A stretch of 41,148 bases of DNA. Origin: an uncultured Acidobacteriia bacterium (lineage in GTDB: Bacteria; Acidobacteriota; Terriglobia; Bryobacterales; Bryobacteraceae). The translations under genes and the position numbers were made by a program. Shown here piece by piece: positions 27,552 to 36,000 of this stretch (the first letter of the stretch is position 1; every line of letters starts with the position of its first letter). Where the stretch lies: the NCBI GenBank assembly GCA_903907865.1, contig CAIVPR010000162.1:1-41148 (forward strand), in the 5' to 3' direction. The notes below the pieces were generated by a model. That model was not told the origin of the DNA. It saw nothing but the letters and a program-made list of their open reading frames with translations, and searched no databases.

Positions 27552-27629
27552 ATGCGTTCGATCTTACTGTTGTTTCTCGGTGTACCCATCCCGATCATCA
27601 TCTTGATTGCTGTATTCACTCACGCGTGA
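27552..27629 (+). CDS. 25-residue hydrophobic membrane peptide
   Basis: Reads MRSILLLFLGVPIPIIILIA, then V-F-T-H-A and a TGA. One membrane span with a central G-V-P-I-P-I-I kink and short polar ends. I recall closely similar tiny proteins (M-R-x-I-L-L-x-x-L-G-I-P-I-P-I-I-I-L-I-A) in many Proteobacteria, where they are usually hypothetical and often found near stress genes. Support here is strong for so small a frame: a perfect AAGGAGG (27538-27544) lies exactly 7 nt before the ATG, and the reading frame has plain G/C-biased third positions. It is 102 nt after the membrane-protein stop, in the same direction. Function unknown. Confidence 0.7.
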   Translation: MRSILLLFLGVPIPIIILIAVFTHA

Positions 27630-27716
27630 TCTTCGGACTGAAGGTCGGCAAATGAGCCGCTCCTTGGCGGCCTCGGCGCGGGAATGCCCTGATTCTACTG
27701 AAGCTGGGTAGGTGTT

Positions 27717-28145
27717 TTAAGACCTTCGTATCCGGAACGCCCCGAACGTCACGGCCGCCCCCAGCAGCAGCATCGTGCTGTCCCGCACAATCGTCATCGG
27801 TCCCAGCGCCTCGCCCGACCCGAAACACCCGCAGTCCACCTGCAACCCCATCGCGTACGACCGGATCAGTACCCCGAGGAACAGCGTGATGATCAAGCTC
27901 CCCAGCAGCGCGAACCACCGCAGCCAGATGCCCGAGAGGATCGCTACCCCCAGTGCCACTTCGGCCCACGGCAACGTCTTCGCGATCGGCTCCAGCATGT
28001 CGTCCGGCAGCAGCTTGAAGCCGTAGAGCGACACAGCGAACTGGGCCCACGGTTCCCGCAGCTTGGCGATTCCCGCTGCAAGGAAGATCCCGGCAAGACC
28101 CAGCCGCCCCGCCAGCAACAACCACTTCCAATGGTGTGGCTTCAT
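27717..28145 (-). CDS. MauE/DoxX-like membrane protein
   Basis: 142 residues, about four membrane spans (10-28, 50-75, 78-98, 115-138). The first span reads G-R-L-G-L-A-G-I-F-L-A-A-G-I-A-K-L, typical of DoxX/MauE. A conserved V-D-C-G-C-F-G-S-G-E-A-L-G motif (about 105-115) holds a vicinal cysteine pair, followed by R-D-S-T-M-L-L-L-G. MauE-type proteins are related to DsbB/VKOR-like quinone-linked thiol oxidation and usually sit with a thioredoxin-like partner. Here the gene begins inside the stop of the DsbA-like gene (TAATG), so the two are very probably a functional pair. Family sure, catalytic role inferred. Confidence 0.88.
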   Translation of the reverse strand: MKPHHWKWLLLAGRLGLAGIFLAAGIAKLREPWAQFAVSLYGFKLLPDDMLEPIAKTLPWAEVALGVAILSGIWLRWFALLGSLIITLFLGVLIRSYAMGLQVDCGCFGSGEALGPMTIVRDSTMLLLGAAVTFGAFRIRRS

Positions 28146-28768
28146 TATTTCGCCAGCAACTGGTCGATGTAGCTCTTCAGAATCGGATACGGCAGGAAGC
28201 CGTCGATCTTGGTGCGCTTGCCGTTCTTCACCACCACCAGCGTCGGGGTCTGGTTGACGGCGTCCTTGTTGCCCTGTGCCATGTCGGAGGTCACGGTGTC
28301 GTCCAAGTGGGTGTCGTTCTTGACGATGTCACGGATCTTCGTCATCTCGGCCGCCGTCAAGACCTTCGCCACAGCCGCGTCGATATTGCCGTTTTGCGAC
28401 CAGTCCCCCTGGGTCGTGAAGATCTGCTTGGAGACCAGATCATACTTGCCCATCTGGCCAGCCGCATTGGCGTACCGGGCCGCAGTGCGGGTGTACTTGT
28501 GCATCGTCTCCAGCAGGTAGTCGCGGTGCAGCAACTGGACCTTGCCGGTCGCCACATACTCCGCAGTGAAACTCGGCAACACCTGGATGTAGAGATTCCT
28601 GCACGAGGGGCACTCGAAATCCGTGTAGACTTCGAGCGTCATCGGTGCCGTTGGCGATCCCGACAGCTTGTAGTTCTTCGCAGCGGCACCGGTGGTCGGC
28701 GCGGCGGCGGGCACGGACTGGGTCAGCAACGCCAGTGCGGCGGTCAGTGTGATGAGCTTGGTGCGCAT
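28145..28768 (-). CDS. Secreted DsbA-like thiol oxidoreductase
   Basis: 207 residues: Sec signal (about 1-22), thioredoxin_4/DsbA fold with K-L-S-G-S-P-T-A-P-M-T-L-E-V-Y-T-D-F-E-C-P-S-C (Cys53, Cys56), a helical insertion (about 75-150) and cis-Pro in N-Q-T-P-T-L-V-V-V. It probably introduces or isomerises disulfides in exported proteins. It is coupled to the MauE-like gene by a 1-nt overlap. It is clearly a paralogue of the 29906-30565 protein (shared R-Y-A-N-A-A-G-Q, Q-I-F-T-T-Q, D-W-S-Q-N-G-N-I-D blocks). A TATCAT box lies 16 nt before the ATG. Confidence 0.9.
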   Translation of the reverse strand: MRTKLITLTAALALLTQSVPAAAPTTGAAAKNYKLSGSPTAPMTLEVYTDFECPSCRNLYIQVLPSFTAEYVATGKVQLLHRDYLLETMHKYTRTAARYANAAGQMGKYDLVSKQIFTTQGDWSQNGNIDAAVAKVLTAAEMTKIRDIVKNDTHLDDTVTSDMAQGNKDAVNQTPTLVVVKNGKRTKIDGFLPYPILKSYIDQLLAK

Positions 28769-28819
28769 GATTTTACCTGCTTCTATGATAGGACGCCAAC
28801 GGGAGCGAAAGGTCGCCTT

Positions 28820-29881
28820 CTACAGTTGGCGCAACATGGCCTTCACCTGCCCCACCGCATACGCCCATCCGGCACGCTGATTGGGGTCGTCCGGGAACTT
28901 CGGCACATGGTCGGGATGCAGCAAACGCGGGTACTTGGTGGCGTTGAGCGCCCGCAGGCAGGCCATCATGTCGTTGTTGCCCGCGTCGATGAAGGTCTCG
29001 GTGTACTTCTCCCTTGGCACACGCATGACCACGTTGCGGAAGTGGACATGGTTGATTTGATCCCGTGCTCCGAACCACTGGATCGTCTCGATCACGTTCG
29101 ATCCCATCTCGCGGGTCACGCCCGTATCGAGCGTGATGCCGTTCGCCGGACTCTTCACCGTCTCGCAAACCCGTTTGAGGCCGTCGACCGCGCCCAGGAT
29201 TTGCTCGATGCCCCGGTACTTCGGCGGCGGCGGGTCGTTCGGATGCACTGCCAGCCGTACCCCGGCGCGCTCGGCCACCGGCACCACGGCTTTGAGGAAC
29301 CGCTCGTAGCGTGTCCAAAGGTCTGCGGCGCTGTGCGTACCCACGTCATCCAACGGCGGTAGATTGCGGCTGCGGTCGTAGTCGTGGACCGCCATCACGG
29401 TGTCCCCGCGCCCCTTCTCCTCCGTGTAGCCGCCCATCGCGCGCAAGGCGTACCAGTTGTATTCGACAACGGGAATCCCGACCCTGCCCGCGACCCGGAT
29501 CGACTCCTGCACATTCTCGATGTCCTTGGCCGCGCCCGGACGCCCCAGGATTGCGTCACGGAAGTCGTGCAGCATCACATTGCCGAGCTTCAGTCCGAAT
29601 GACTCGACCCGCTGCCGGGTGCGTCGAAGATCCTCCTCGCGCCACGGGACCGTCTCGCCCGGACGCGCGGGAACCACCCGCCCCTCGACGGTATAGGTCG
29701 GCGAACCGGGTCCGCCGGTTGTGACCCACTCGACCCCGAGTTGGACGAGGAACCGCAGCGTGTCGTCGTTGAGGTTCATGGCGGGCATCGTGAGCTTGAC
29801 GCCGCCCTTGAGCTCTTCGGCCCGTGCGGGAACCAAGGGAAGGACCATGCCGCCCGCCAGCAGGGCGCGTCTTGAAATCAT
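28820..29881 (-). CDS. Exported UxuA-like (mannonate dehydratase-type) TIM-barrel protein
   Basis: 353 residues with a twin-arginine-like N-terminus (M-I-S-R-R-A-L-L-A-G-G, cleavage after A-R-A about residue 21), then a xylose-isomerase-like TIM barrel nearest to D-mannonate dehydratase. Metal and substrate blocks: L-A-V-H-P-N-D-P-P-P-P, G-I-T-L-D-T-G-V-T, I-N-H-V-H-F-R-N-V, F-I-D-A-G-N-N-D-M, L-H-P-D-H-V-P-K. Classical UxuA is cytosolic, so an exported version suggests action on external uronic-acid-derived or other sugar acids; activity is inferred. A TGn-extended TAGCAT box ends 7 nt before ATG 29881. Neighbours on both sides are DsbA-like genes. Confidence 0.78.
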   Translation of the reverse strand: MISRRALLAGGMVLPLVPARAEELKGGVKLTMPAMNLNDDTLRFLVQLGVEWVTTGGPGSPTYTVEGRVVPARPGETVPWREEDLRRTRQRVESFGLKLGNVMLHDFRDAILGRPGAAKDIENVQESIRVAGRVGIPVVEYNWYALRAMGGYTEEKGRGDTVMAVHDYDRSRNLPPLDDVGTHSAADLWTRYERFLKAVVPVAERAGVRLAVHPNDPPPPKYRGIEQILGAVDGLKRVCETVKSPANGITLDTGVTREMGSNVIETIQWFGARDQINHVHFRNVVMRVPREKYTETFIDAGNNDMMACLRALNATKYPRLLHPDHVPKFPDDPNQRAGWAYAVGQVKAMLRQL

Positions 29882-29905
29882 GACGCAAATGCTATCACGA
29901 ACGCG

Positions 29906-30565
29906 CTACTTCTGGGCGAGCTTCTGGTCCAGGTAGCTGCCGAGGATGTTCGCGGGCATGAAGCCGCTGATCCGCTCCCGCTTGCCGCCCTTGACGATCA
30001 TGATGGTCGGCGTCTCGGTCAACCCGTCCTTCTGGCCCATGGCGAAGTCGGCGGTAACGGAGTCGTCGAGGTGCGAGTCGTTCTTGACCATCTCCCGGAT
30101 CTTGACCATGTCGGCTTGCGCGAACACCTTCGCCATCGCCCCGTCAATGTTGCCGTTTTGCGACCAGTCGGCCTGCGTGGTGAAGATCTGGGTCACGGCC
30201 ATCTCGTACTTGCCGATCTGCCCCGCCGCGTTGGCGTAGCGTGCCGCCAGCTTGGAGTACTGGTGTCCGGGCAGCGGGAAGTCCCGGTGCAGCACCTGGA
30301 TCTTGTTCGTGTTCAGGTACTTGGTCAGGATTTCCGGCATCGTTTCGAGGTACAGCCGACGGCAATGCGGGCACTCGTAGTCGGTGTAGATTTCGATCGT
30401 GCATGCGGCCGAGGGCGAGCCTGAGAGTTTGAAGTTCTTGGCAGGAGCAGCTTCTGCCGATTTAGGTGCGGCGGGCTTTTTGGGCGCGGCGGTCGGGGTC
30501 GAGGGGGCCTGCGCGAAAGCGGCCAGCGCGGAGACGAGAAGGAGTGCGGTTCGCATCTTTTCCAT
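29906..30565 (-). CDS. Second secreted DsbA-like thiol oxidoreductase
   Basis: About 219 residues. The signal peptide is followed by an A/P/K-rich linker (about 20-43), then the same DsbA-like domain as the 28145-28768 protein: Y-T-D-Y-E-C-P-H-C (Cys65, Cys68), R-Y-A-N-A-A-G-Q-I-G-K-Y-E, D-W-S-Q-N-G-N-I-D, cis-Pro in T-E-T-P-T-I-M-I-V. The dipeptide P-H equals that of Escherichia coli DsbA, while the paralogue has P-S. The start may be 30565 or the next ATG at 30556; a frame extending to 30628 would overlap the divergent gene. The gene stands alone, without a MauE-like partner, 24 nt before the UxuA-like gene. Probably a local duplication with diverged redox potential (inference). Confidence 0.88.
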   Translation of the reverse strand: MEKMRTALLLVSALAAFAQAPSTPTAAPKKPAAPKSAEAAPAKNFKLSGSPSAACTIEIYTDYECPHCRRLYLETMPEILTKYLNTNKIQVLHRDFPLPGHQYSKLAARYANAAGQIGKYEMAVTQIFTTQADWSQNGNIDGAMAKVFAQADMVKIREMVKNDSHLDDSVTADFAMGQKDGLTETPTIMIVKGGKRERISGFMPANILGSYLDQKLAQK

Positions 30566-30598
30566 TATGACGCGCGGTACGGATTGTTGTGAGCCAAG

Positions 30599-30604
30599 TA
30601 TACT
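30599..30604 (+). promoter_or_regulatory. -10 box for a probable leaderless mRNA
   Basis: TATACT at 30599-30604, 7 nt before ATG 30612, so the predicted RNA start is the ATG itself. No good -35 at 16-18 nt. No Shine-Dalgarno. Shared short divergent region with the DsbA-like gene. Confidence 0.4.
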
Positions 30605-30611
30605 GATTTCG

Positions 30612-31517
30612 ATGAACGCCCCTGTCACCCGCCGGTCCCTGTTCGCGAATGCAATGCTTGGTTCGGGCCTCGCCGCCCTGTCGCCATGGTCCGTGCCGAA
30701 GCTTTCCGCCGCCGGTCCCGGCGAACCGCCCTACACGCTCTCGATCAACATCGAACTGATGTTCCCCCGGACCATGCCCAAGGGCCAACGCGTGGAGATC
30801 GTGGCCGCGCAAGGTTTCAAGGCCTACGGCTTCTGGAACGCGACCGAAGAGGAACAGGAAGCCATGCTGAAGGTCCAGCAGCGCACCGGCATCAAGTGCT
30901 CCAGCATCACCGGACCTGGCTCGACCGGCAGTTCGACTGGCCTCACCAAGCCCGGCATGCAGCAGGCCTACTTCGACGACATCAAGGGCAAGGCGAAGAT
31001 GGCGGCCAAGTTTGGCGGCGCGATGCCGATCATCTTTGTCGGACGCCAGCAGCCGGACGTCCCGTGGAAAACCCAGCGGGATCAGATTGTGTCGGGGTTG
31101 AAGGTTTGCGGTGACATTGCCAAGGAGCAGGGCATCACGCTGGTGGTGGAGCCGCTCAGCACCTCGCCCGGCCAGACGCGCATGGCGTTGGACACGGCGG
31201 TTGAGGCATTCCCGGCGGTTGCCGAGGTTTCGCACCCGAACGTGAAGGTCTGCTACGACATGTACCACCTGCAGTTGATGGAAGGGAATATCGCGACCCA
31301 CCTGCGCGAGGGCCTGACGAAAGGGTGGATCGGTTTGGTGCAGATCGGAGAGGTGCCAAAGCGCTTGGAACCGGGCCAAGGTGAGATCGACTACGCCTAC
31401 ATCTTCCGGATACTGCGCGAGTTGAATTACAAGGGTTTCGTGGATACGGAAATGGGGACGAGCACGACGCCCGAGGCTGCGATGCAACTGACGCGCAAGA
31501 TGACGCTGGAAAACTGA
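30612..31517 (+). CDS. Exported hydroxypyruvate-isomerase-like TIM-barrel protein
   Basis: 301 residues. Tat-like signal (T-R-R-S-L-F-A-N-A-M-L-G-S-G-L-A), then a xylose-isomerase-like TIM barrel of the hydroxypyruvate isomerase/sugar-phosphate epimerase group: L-S-I-N-I-E-L-M-F, Y-G-F-W-N, L-V-V-E-P-L-S (metal glutamate), V-C-Y-D-M-Y-H-L-Q (metal aspartate and histidine), I-G-L-V-Q-I-G-E-V-P-x-R-x-E-P-G-x-G-E-I-D-Y, G-F-V-D-T-E-M-G. These residues complete a metal site. Hydroxypyruvate isomerase proper is cytosolic; export suggests a different, perhaps sugar-related, substrate. A perfect 13-bp terminator stem follows the stop. Confidence 0.85.
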   Translation: MNAPVTRRSLFANAMLGSGLAALSPWSVPKLSAAGPGEPPYTLSINIELMFPRTMPKGQRVEIVAAQGFKAYGFWNATEEEQEAMLKVQQRTGIKCSSITGPGSTGSSTGLTKPGMQQAYFDDIKGKAKMAAKFGGAMPIIFVGRQQPDVPWKTQRDQIVSGLKVCGDIAKEQGITLVVEPLSTSPGQTRMALDTAVEAFPAVAEVSHPNVKVCYDMYHLQLMEGNIATHLREGLTKGWIGLVQIGEVPKRLEPGQGEIDYAYIFRILRELNYKGFVDTEMGTSTTPEAAMQLTRKMTLEN

Positions 31518-31523
31518 GGCGCA

Positions 31524-31562
31524 CCTCGGAATCCCCGCCTCAACGCCGTGGGGATTCCGAGG
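31524..31562. terminator. Bidirectional terminator, perfect 13-bp stem
   Basis: CCTCGGAATCCCC (31524-31536) pairs fully with 31550-31562 around a 13-nt loop. It lies between the convergent stops at 31517 and 31576. No long T-run, but stem strength and position make a two-way terminator likely. Confidence 0.6.
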
Positions 31563-31575
31563 GCCCGGTACGTCT

Positions 31576-32436
31576 CTACGCCAGAGCCTTACCGTACATC
31601 GCCAGCAAGCGGCCCCAAGCCTTCTCCGCCAACTGCTCGTTGTATACGCCCGAATCCGGCGGACACCAACCGTGCGCGGCACCGTAGACTTCAATCTCAG
31701 CCGAAATCCCGGCCTTGTCGAACGTCTCCTTCAGCGTGTCCTTGTCCTTCGGCGAGCGGGCGTCGTCATTCTGCGCGACCGCCACCAGGAACTGCGCCTT
31801 GGTCTTGGACGCCTGCAGGTGCGGGCTGTTCGGATTCGCTGTCACCAAGCCGCCGCCGTGGAACGATCCCACCGCGCCGACGCGGTCCGGCACTGCCGCT
31901 GCCGTGCGGAACGCCATCGGGCCGCCCATGCAATAACCCTGCGTACCGATCTTCCGATTTTTGGCCACCGACGGTTGCCCGTCCAGCCACCCGATGAAGG
32001 CCTTCGCGTCGGTGAAGTGCGTGCCTTCGTTCAGTCCCTGCGCCAGAGGCATCACCTGCTGGATCGGAGTGGTAGCGCCGTTTTCCGCCGTCGGGGCCTT
32101 CTTCGCCCGGTAGAACGGATTTACCACCAACACCGAATAGCCCGATTCCGCGAGCCGCTTGCCCATTTGCCGGAATGCCGGGCGCAGGCCGAAGATGTCG
32201 GGCCACACCAGCACTGCGGGCGCGGTGCCAGTCGCCGGATGGACGAAGTAGCAGTCCGCCGTTCCGTCCGGGGTCGTGATCGTGACCTCGGATTCCACCA
32301 CGGTGGCCGCGTTCGCCACTCTGGGCAGCATCATGGCGATGCCGGCTCCCACCATCACGCCGAACTGCTTGCGTGTCACTAGACTGCGCGCTTCGTAGTC
32401 CTGTCGGTCCGCTTCAAAATGATCCTGATCGCACAT
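31576..32436 (-). CDS. Exported dienelactone hydrolase family protein
   Basis: 286 residues. An N-terminal cytosolic-looking tail (1-20) is followed by a Tat-like signal (T-R-K-Q-F-G-V-M-V-G-A-G-I-A-M-M) ending near A-N-A-A (residue 44). The alpha/beta-hydrolase domain has the DLH nucleophile cysteine in G-Y-C-M-G-G (Cys169), an acid in A-Q-N-D-D (224/225) and histidine in A-A-H-G-W-C (His255), so the C-D-H triad is complete. DLH enzymes open lactones in aromatic degradation; many secreted paralogues have unknown esters as substrates. GGGAGGAG lies 7 nt before ATG 32436, with a TAAAAT box upstream. Family sure. Confidence 0.92.
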   Translation of the reverse strand: MCDQDHFEADRQDYEARSLVTRKQFGVMVGAGIAMMLPRVANAATVVESEVTITTPDGTADCYFVHPATGTAPAVLVWPDIFGLRPAFRQMGKRLAESGYSVLVVNPFYRAKKAPTAENGATTPIQQVMPLAQGLNEGTHFTDAKAFIGWLDGQPSVAKNRKIGTQGYCMGGPMAFRTAAAVPDRVGAVGSFHGGGLVTANPNSPHLQASKTKAQFLVAVAQNDDARSPKDKDTLKETFDKAGISAEIEVYGAAHGWCPPDSGVYNEQLAEKAWGRLLAMYGKALA

Positions 32437-32454
32437 GTGTGACTCCTCCCAGAC

Positions 32455-32460
32455 ATTTTA
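32455..32460 (-). promoter_or_regulatory. -10 box for the dienelactone hydrolase gene
   Basis: TAAAAT on the minus strand (32460-32455), 18 nt before ATG 32436 and directly upstream of the GGGAGGAG ribosome binding site. No clear -35. A conventional leadered promoter, unlike several others here. Confidence 0.35.
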
Positions 32461-32499
32461 CCCGAACACGCGGTTCACGGTGTTGGACCCGGGGGTCTC

Positions 32500-33003
32500 T
32501 CAATCAACGACCGCTGCGACCGGCATCTCTATACCCGGTGCACGAAGTACGCCATCCACCGCATCACGCACGCCACTTGGAGTCGCGATCCATCCTCGAC
32601 GCTGGCGGGGATCGATCAACCAGCAGACCGGAACGCCCATTTCGAAGTAGTCCCGGATGCGCTCCATAAGTTCCTTCATGGTGTCGTCCTTGGAAAGGAC
32701 CTCGATGCAGAGCTCGGGCGCGTGGCGGATGACGGACTCGTAGGGCGCGTCGGCCCGGAGCAGACAGACATCGGGAATCCGGAAGCGCGTTGCCGTGACT
32801 TGGACGCGCTGTTCCGGCAACAGCCGCTTCCTGAGGCCGGGATACACACCGGCTAGGTAATAAAGGATCTCCCGCTGTGCGGTGCTGTGGTCCCTTTCTC
32901 CCAAGTTCCGCTCCAAGACCTCGCCGTCAACGTAGTCGCAGTCTGGCCGGTACGTCGAATTGAGATACTCCGCAACCGATACGAGTGCCGCCGCTGCCGC
33001 CAT
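32500..33003 (-). CDS. Uma2 family (DUF820) PD-(D/E)xK nuclease-like protein
   Basis: 167 residues. Uma2/DUF820 landmarks: V-A-E-Y-L near the start, D-C-D-Y-V-D-G-E-V-L-E, R-I-P-D-V (Asp78), E-L-C-I-E-V-L-S-K (Glu101, Lys105) giving the restriction-endonuclease-like D-E-x-K set, then Y-F-E-M-G-V-P-V-C-W-L-I-D-P. These proteins are abundant in cyanobacteria, chloroflexi and acidobacteria; the substrate and role are unknown, with a mobile or defence link suspected. ATG 33003 is the natural start. It lies 20 nt after the TonB receptor stop in the same direction. Family secure. Confidence 0.9.
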   Translation of the reverse strand: MAAAAALVSVAEYLNSTYRPDCDYVDGEVLERNLGERDHSTAQREILYYLAGVYPGLRKRLLPEQRVQVTATRFRIPDVCLLRADAPYESVIRHAPELCIEVLSKDDTMKELMERIRDYFEMGVPVCWLIDPRQRRGWIATPSGVRDAVDGVLRAPGIEMPVAAVVD

Positions 33004-33023
33004 ACCTACAGCGTACTCCAATC

Positions 33024-36000
33024 TCAGAAATAGAGTTTCGCGCCCAGCTGCACCGTACGCGGATCCCGGTACCCGGTAACGGTTCCGAATAGCGAGCTGG
33101 TGTTGTTGGTCGAGCCGAAAAGGCTCGGATTGGTGTGATTCAAGGCGTTCGACGCCTCCGCGCGGATCTGGAACCGGAACCGGTTTTCCGGTCCGAAGAC
33201 CACGTTCTTGGAGAACGAAAGGCTGAAACCGACATAGCCCGGTCCCAGCAGAACGCTCCGACCGGCGTTGCCGATGTGGTGGTCTCCCGCGACGGGATTC
33301 TTGAAGCAAGCGGTGTTGAACCACGCCAGCCGGGTGCTGGAGACGCCCGCGTAGGGGTCACACAGAAGGTCGGGACGGGCGCTCGCAGCCCCGGGGAGGA
33401 TCCCGAGGGCAGCCGGGTCCCAACTGGAGGTCGTCACGGTATACGGCAGGCCGGTGTACAGGCTGCCGATTCCGGAGAGCTGCCAGCCGCCAGCCGCCTT
33501 GCCGACGATACCCTTCTGCGCCGTGAAGAACGGCAGCATATAGATGAAGTTGACGTTCGCGACTTGGCGGCGGTCGAAGGTCGCACGGGCGTAGTCGGCC
33601 TTAAAGTTGTAGCTGTTTTGGGGCGCGTTGGACCGGTCGCTGCCGTTGTCGGTCATGTTCCGGGCCCAGGTGTATGCCAGCGAGATCTGGTTGTCGCCCT
33701 TGAAGCGCTTTTGCGCGAACACCTGCAGCGAGTGGTAGTTGGAATTGAACCAGGGCTCGACCACGTTGATCGAGCTATAGCCCTTGTAAGGGCGGAGCAG
33801 ATTCAATGGTGCTTCCGCCGCAGTGGAGGTGTAGTTCGTCGTGGTCGGCGCGAATCCCGACGTGAAAGCCAAATTCGGGGCGACCTCGTTGATGTCGATG
33901 ATGCCGAGCAGGTGAGTGCCCTTGGTGCCGACATACGACGCGCTGACGATCATATTTCGGGCCACTTCGCGCTGCAGTTCGAGGCTCCACTGCTGCGAGT
34001 ACGGCGTCTTGAATTGGGTCGGCGTGCCGCGCAGGATCTTCGGCGTGGTGCTGACCGCGGCGGTGCCGCCCGCCGGGTTGTCGAGCGTCACGTTGGAGAG
34101 CGTGACGGCGTTCACGTAAGGCGGATTGGCGAAGATGTTCTGTTCGAAAGTTCCGTAGAGGGTCGCGTCGTAGAAGATCCCGTAGCCGCCGCGGACAGCG
34201 GTTTTGCCGTTCTTGTAGGGGTCCCAGGCGAAACCGAATCGGGGCGCGATGTCTTTGGAGTCCTGGCTGGAAACCTTGTTGCCCCAAGGGGAATTCTTGC
34301 CGTTGATGATGATGCCGTTCAGGTAGTTCTGGGCGTTGGACGTGAGCAGCCCGCCCGCCGTCATGGCCGGTACGGCGGACGCTGAGTACGTGCCCGGATC
34401 GAAGTTCGTCAGCTCGGCCTTCTCATCCCAAGGTTGGCGGAACATCGAGTACCGGAGGCCGATGTTGATCGTCAGGTTGGGCTTCACGCGCCAATCGTCG
34501 AGTCCGTACGCTTCCCACTGGACGGCGCGCATGTCCGGCGTCACGTCTTCGGAGGATTGGGTGAATGTCGCAACGTTGCCCGTCAGGAAGTTGGCGAACG
34601 ACTGCTGGAACGTTGAGGTGGTCGACGGTACGCTGGCGGGCGAGAATGCGAACGTGCCCTGGTTGCCGGATGCGGCGTTTTCCGTCTTCTGGTAGTGGTT
34701 CCAGGTTCCGCCGAATCGGAACGTGTGCTTGCCCTTCACCAGCGTCATGTTGTCGAAGAGGTTGTGGTTGCGGTTGTAGTCGCGGTAGGAGCCGTAGCCG
34801 AGGATGGACGTGCCTCCCGAGAACGTCAACGTCGGAACCAGGGGCAGGGTGACCGGGAACGGCAGGTTGGTCTTGATGTCGGGCGAGGCGTGGGCGTTGA
34901 TGTAGCCGGTCGGGTCGCTCAGAATCGCTCCGAACGAGAGGCTGTAGCCCGCGTCGTTCAGCCAGTTGGGCGAGAACGTCGAAGTGGCGTGGAAGTTCCA
35001 GTTCCGGCCGGGCGCGTTCGTCGACGTGATGCCGATGTTCGGAATGCTCGAACCCAGCGAGAACAGCCCCTGCGGCTCCTGCGTGGGGATTTGGTCCCGG
35101 AGGTAGCGCGCCGCGATGTGCAGCTTGGGACCGAAATTCTGGTCGATCTTGTAGAGTTCCTGCTCGAAGTTGTAGATGTTACGGAACAGCGACACAAGCG
35201 TGTTGCCCGAGGAGGGCAGGGCGATGTGCGAGTAGATGTCCTTCAGGTACGCCTGCGCGACCGGGTTGATGAGCGACGGGGCCACCGTGGTCGACGTCGC
35301 GTTGCATGTGCTGCCCGTGTAAGAGGTGCAGACCGCTCCGGGGAACGTGCCAGTGGCTTGGGCTTGCGTGGGAACCGTCGCGGTACCGGTCGAGTAGGTG
35401 ATCACGCGCCGGAACTCTTCGGAAAAGAAGAAGAAGGTCTTGTTCTTCTCGGTGTTGTAGTGGCCGGGGATGTAGACCGGGCCACCGAGGGTCCAGCCGA
35501 AATCGTTGTACCGCAGCGGCGCGACCGCGGACTTGCCGTTGGCGTCCAGATTCACCTTCGTGGCGTTGTTGTAGAAGTTGTTGGCGGCGAGTTTGTTGTT
35601 CCGGAAGAACTCGTACACATCGCCGTGGAAGCCCGCTGTGCCGGATTTGGTCACCACCTGCACTTGCGCGCCGCCCGCCCGTCCCGCTTCAGCGGAGTAG
35701 CCGCTGCGCATGACCTTGAACTGCGCGATGGCGTCGATGCTGGGCGTGTTCAGGAGAGTCTGGTTGGAGCCGCGGTCCACATTGTCGGAACCGTCCACCT
35801 GCCAGGAGCTGGAGGAGTTGCGCGCGCCGTTGATGGCGAAGGGGATGGTGGCTGTCTGGCCCGAGGGCAGGGAAGTGCCGACATACAGCTGGTCCACCGA
35901 GGCTGAACTGACTCCGGGCATCATCGCTACCAGTTGCTCGTAGTTGCGGGTCACCAGCGCCGATTCGCGGATCTGCGCCCCGTCGATGGTGGTCGACTGC

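Noticed and set aside
27436-27606. 57-codon frame starting in the end of the membrane-protein gene
   Set aside because: Overlaps both the 26589 gene and the well-supported 27552 micropeptide; no ribosome binding site.
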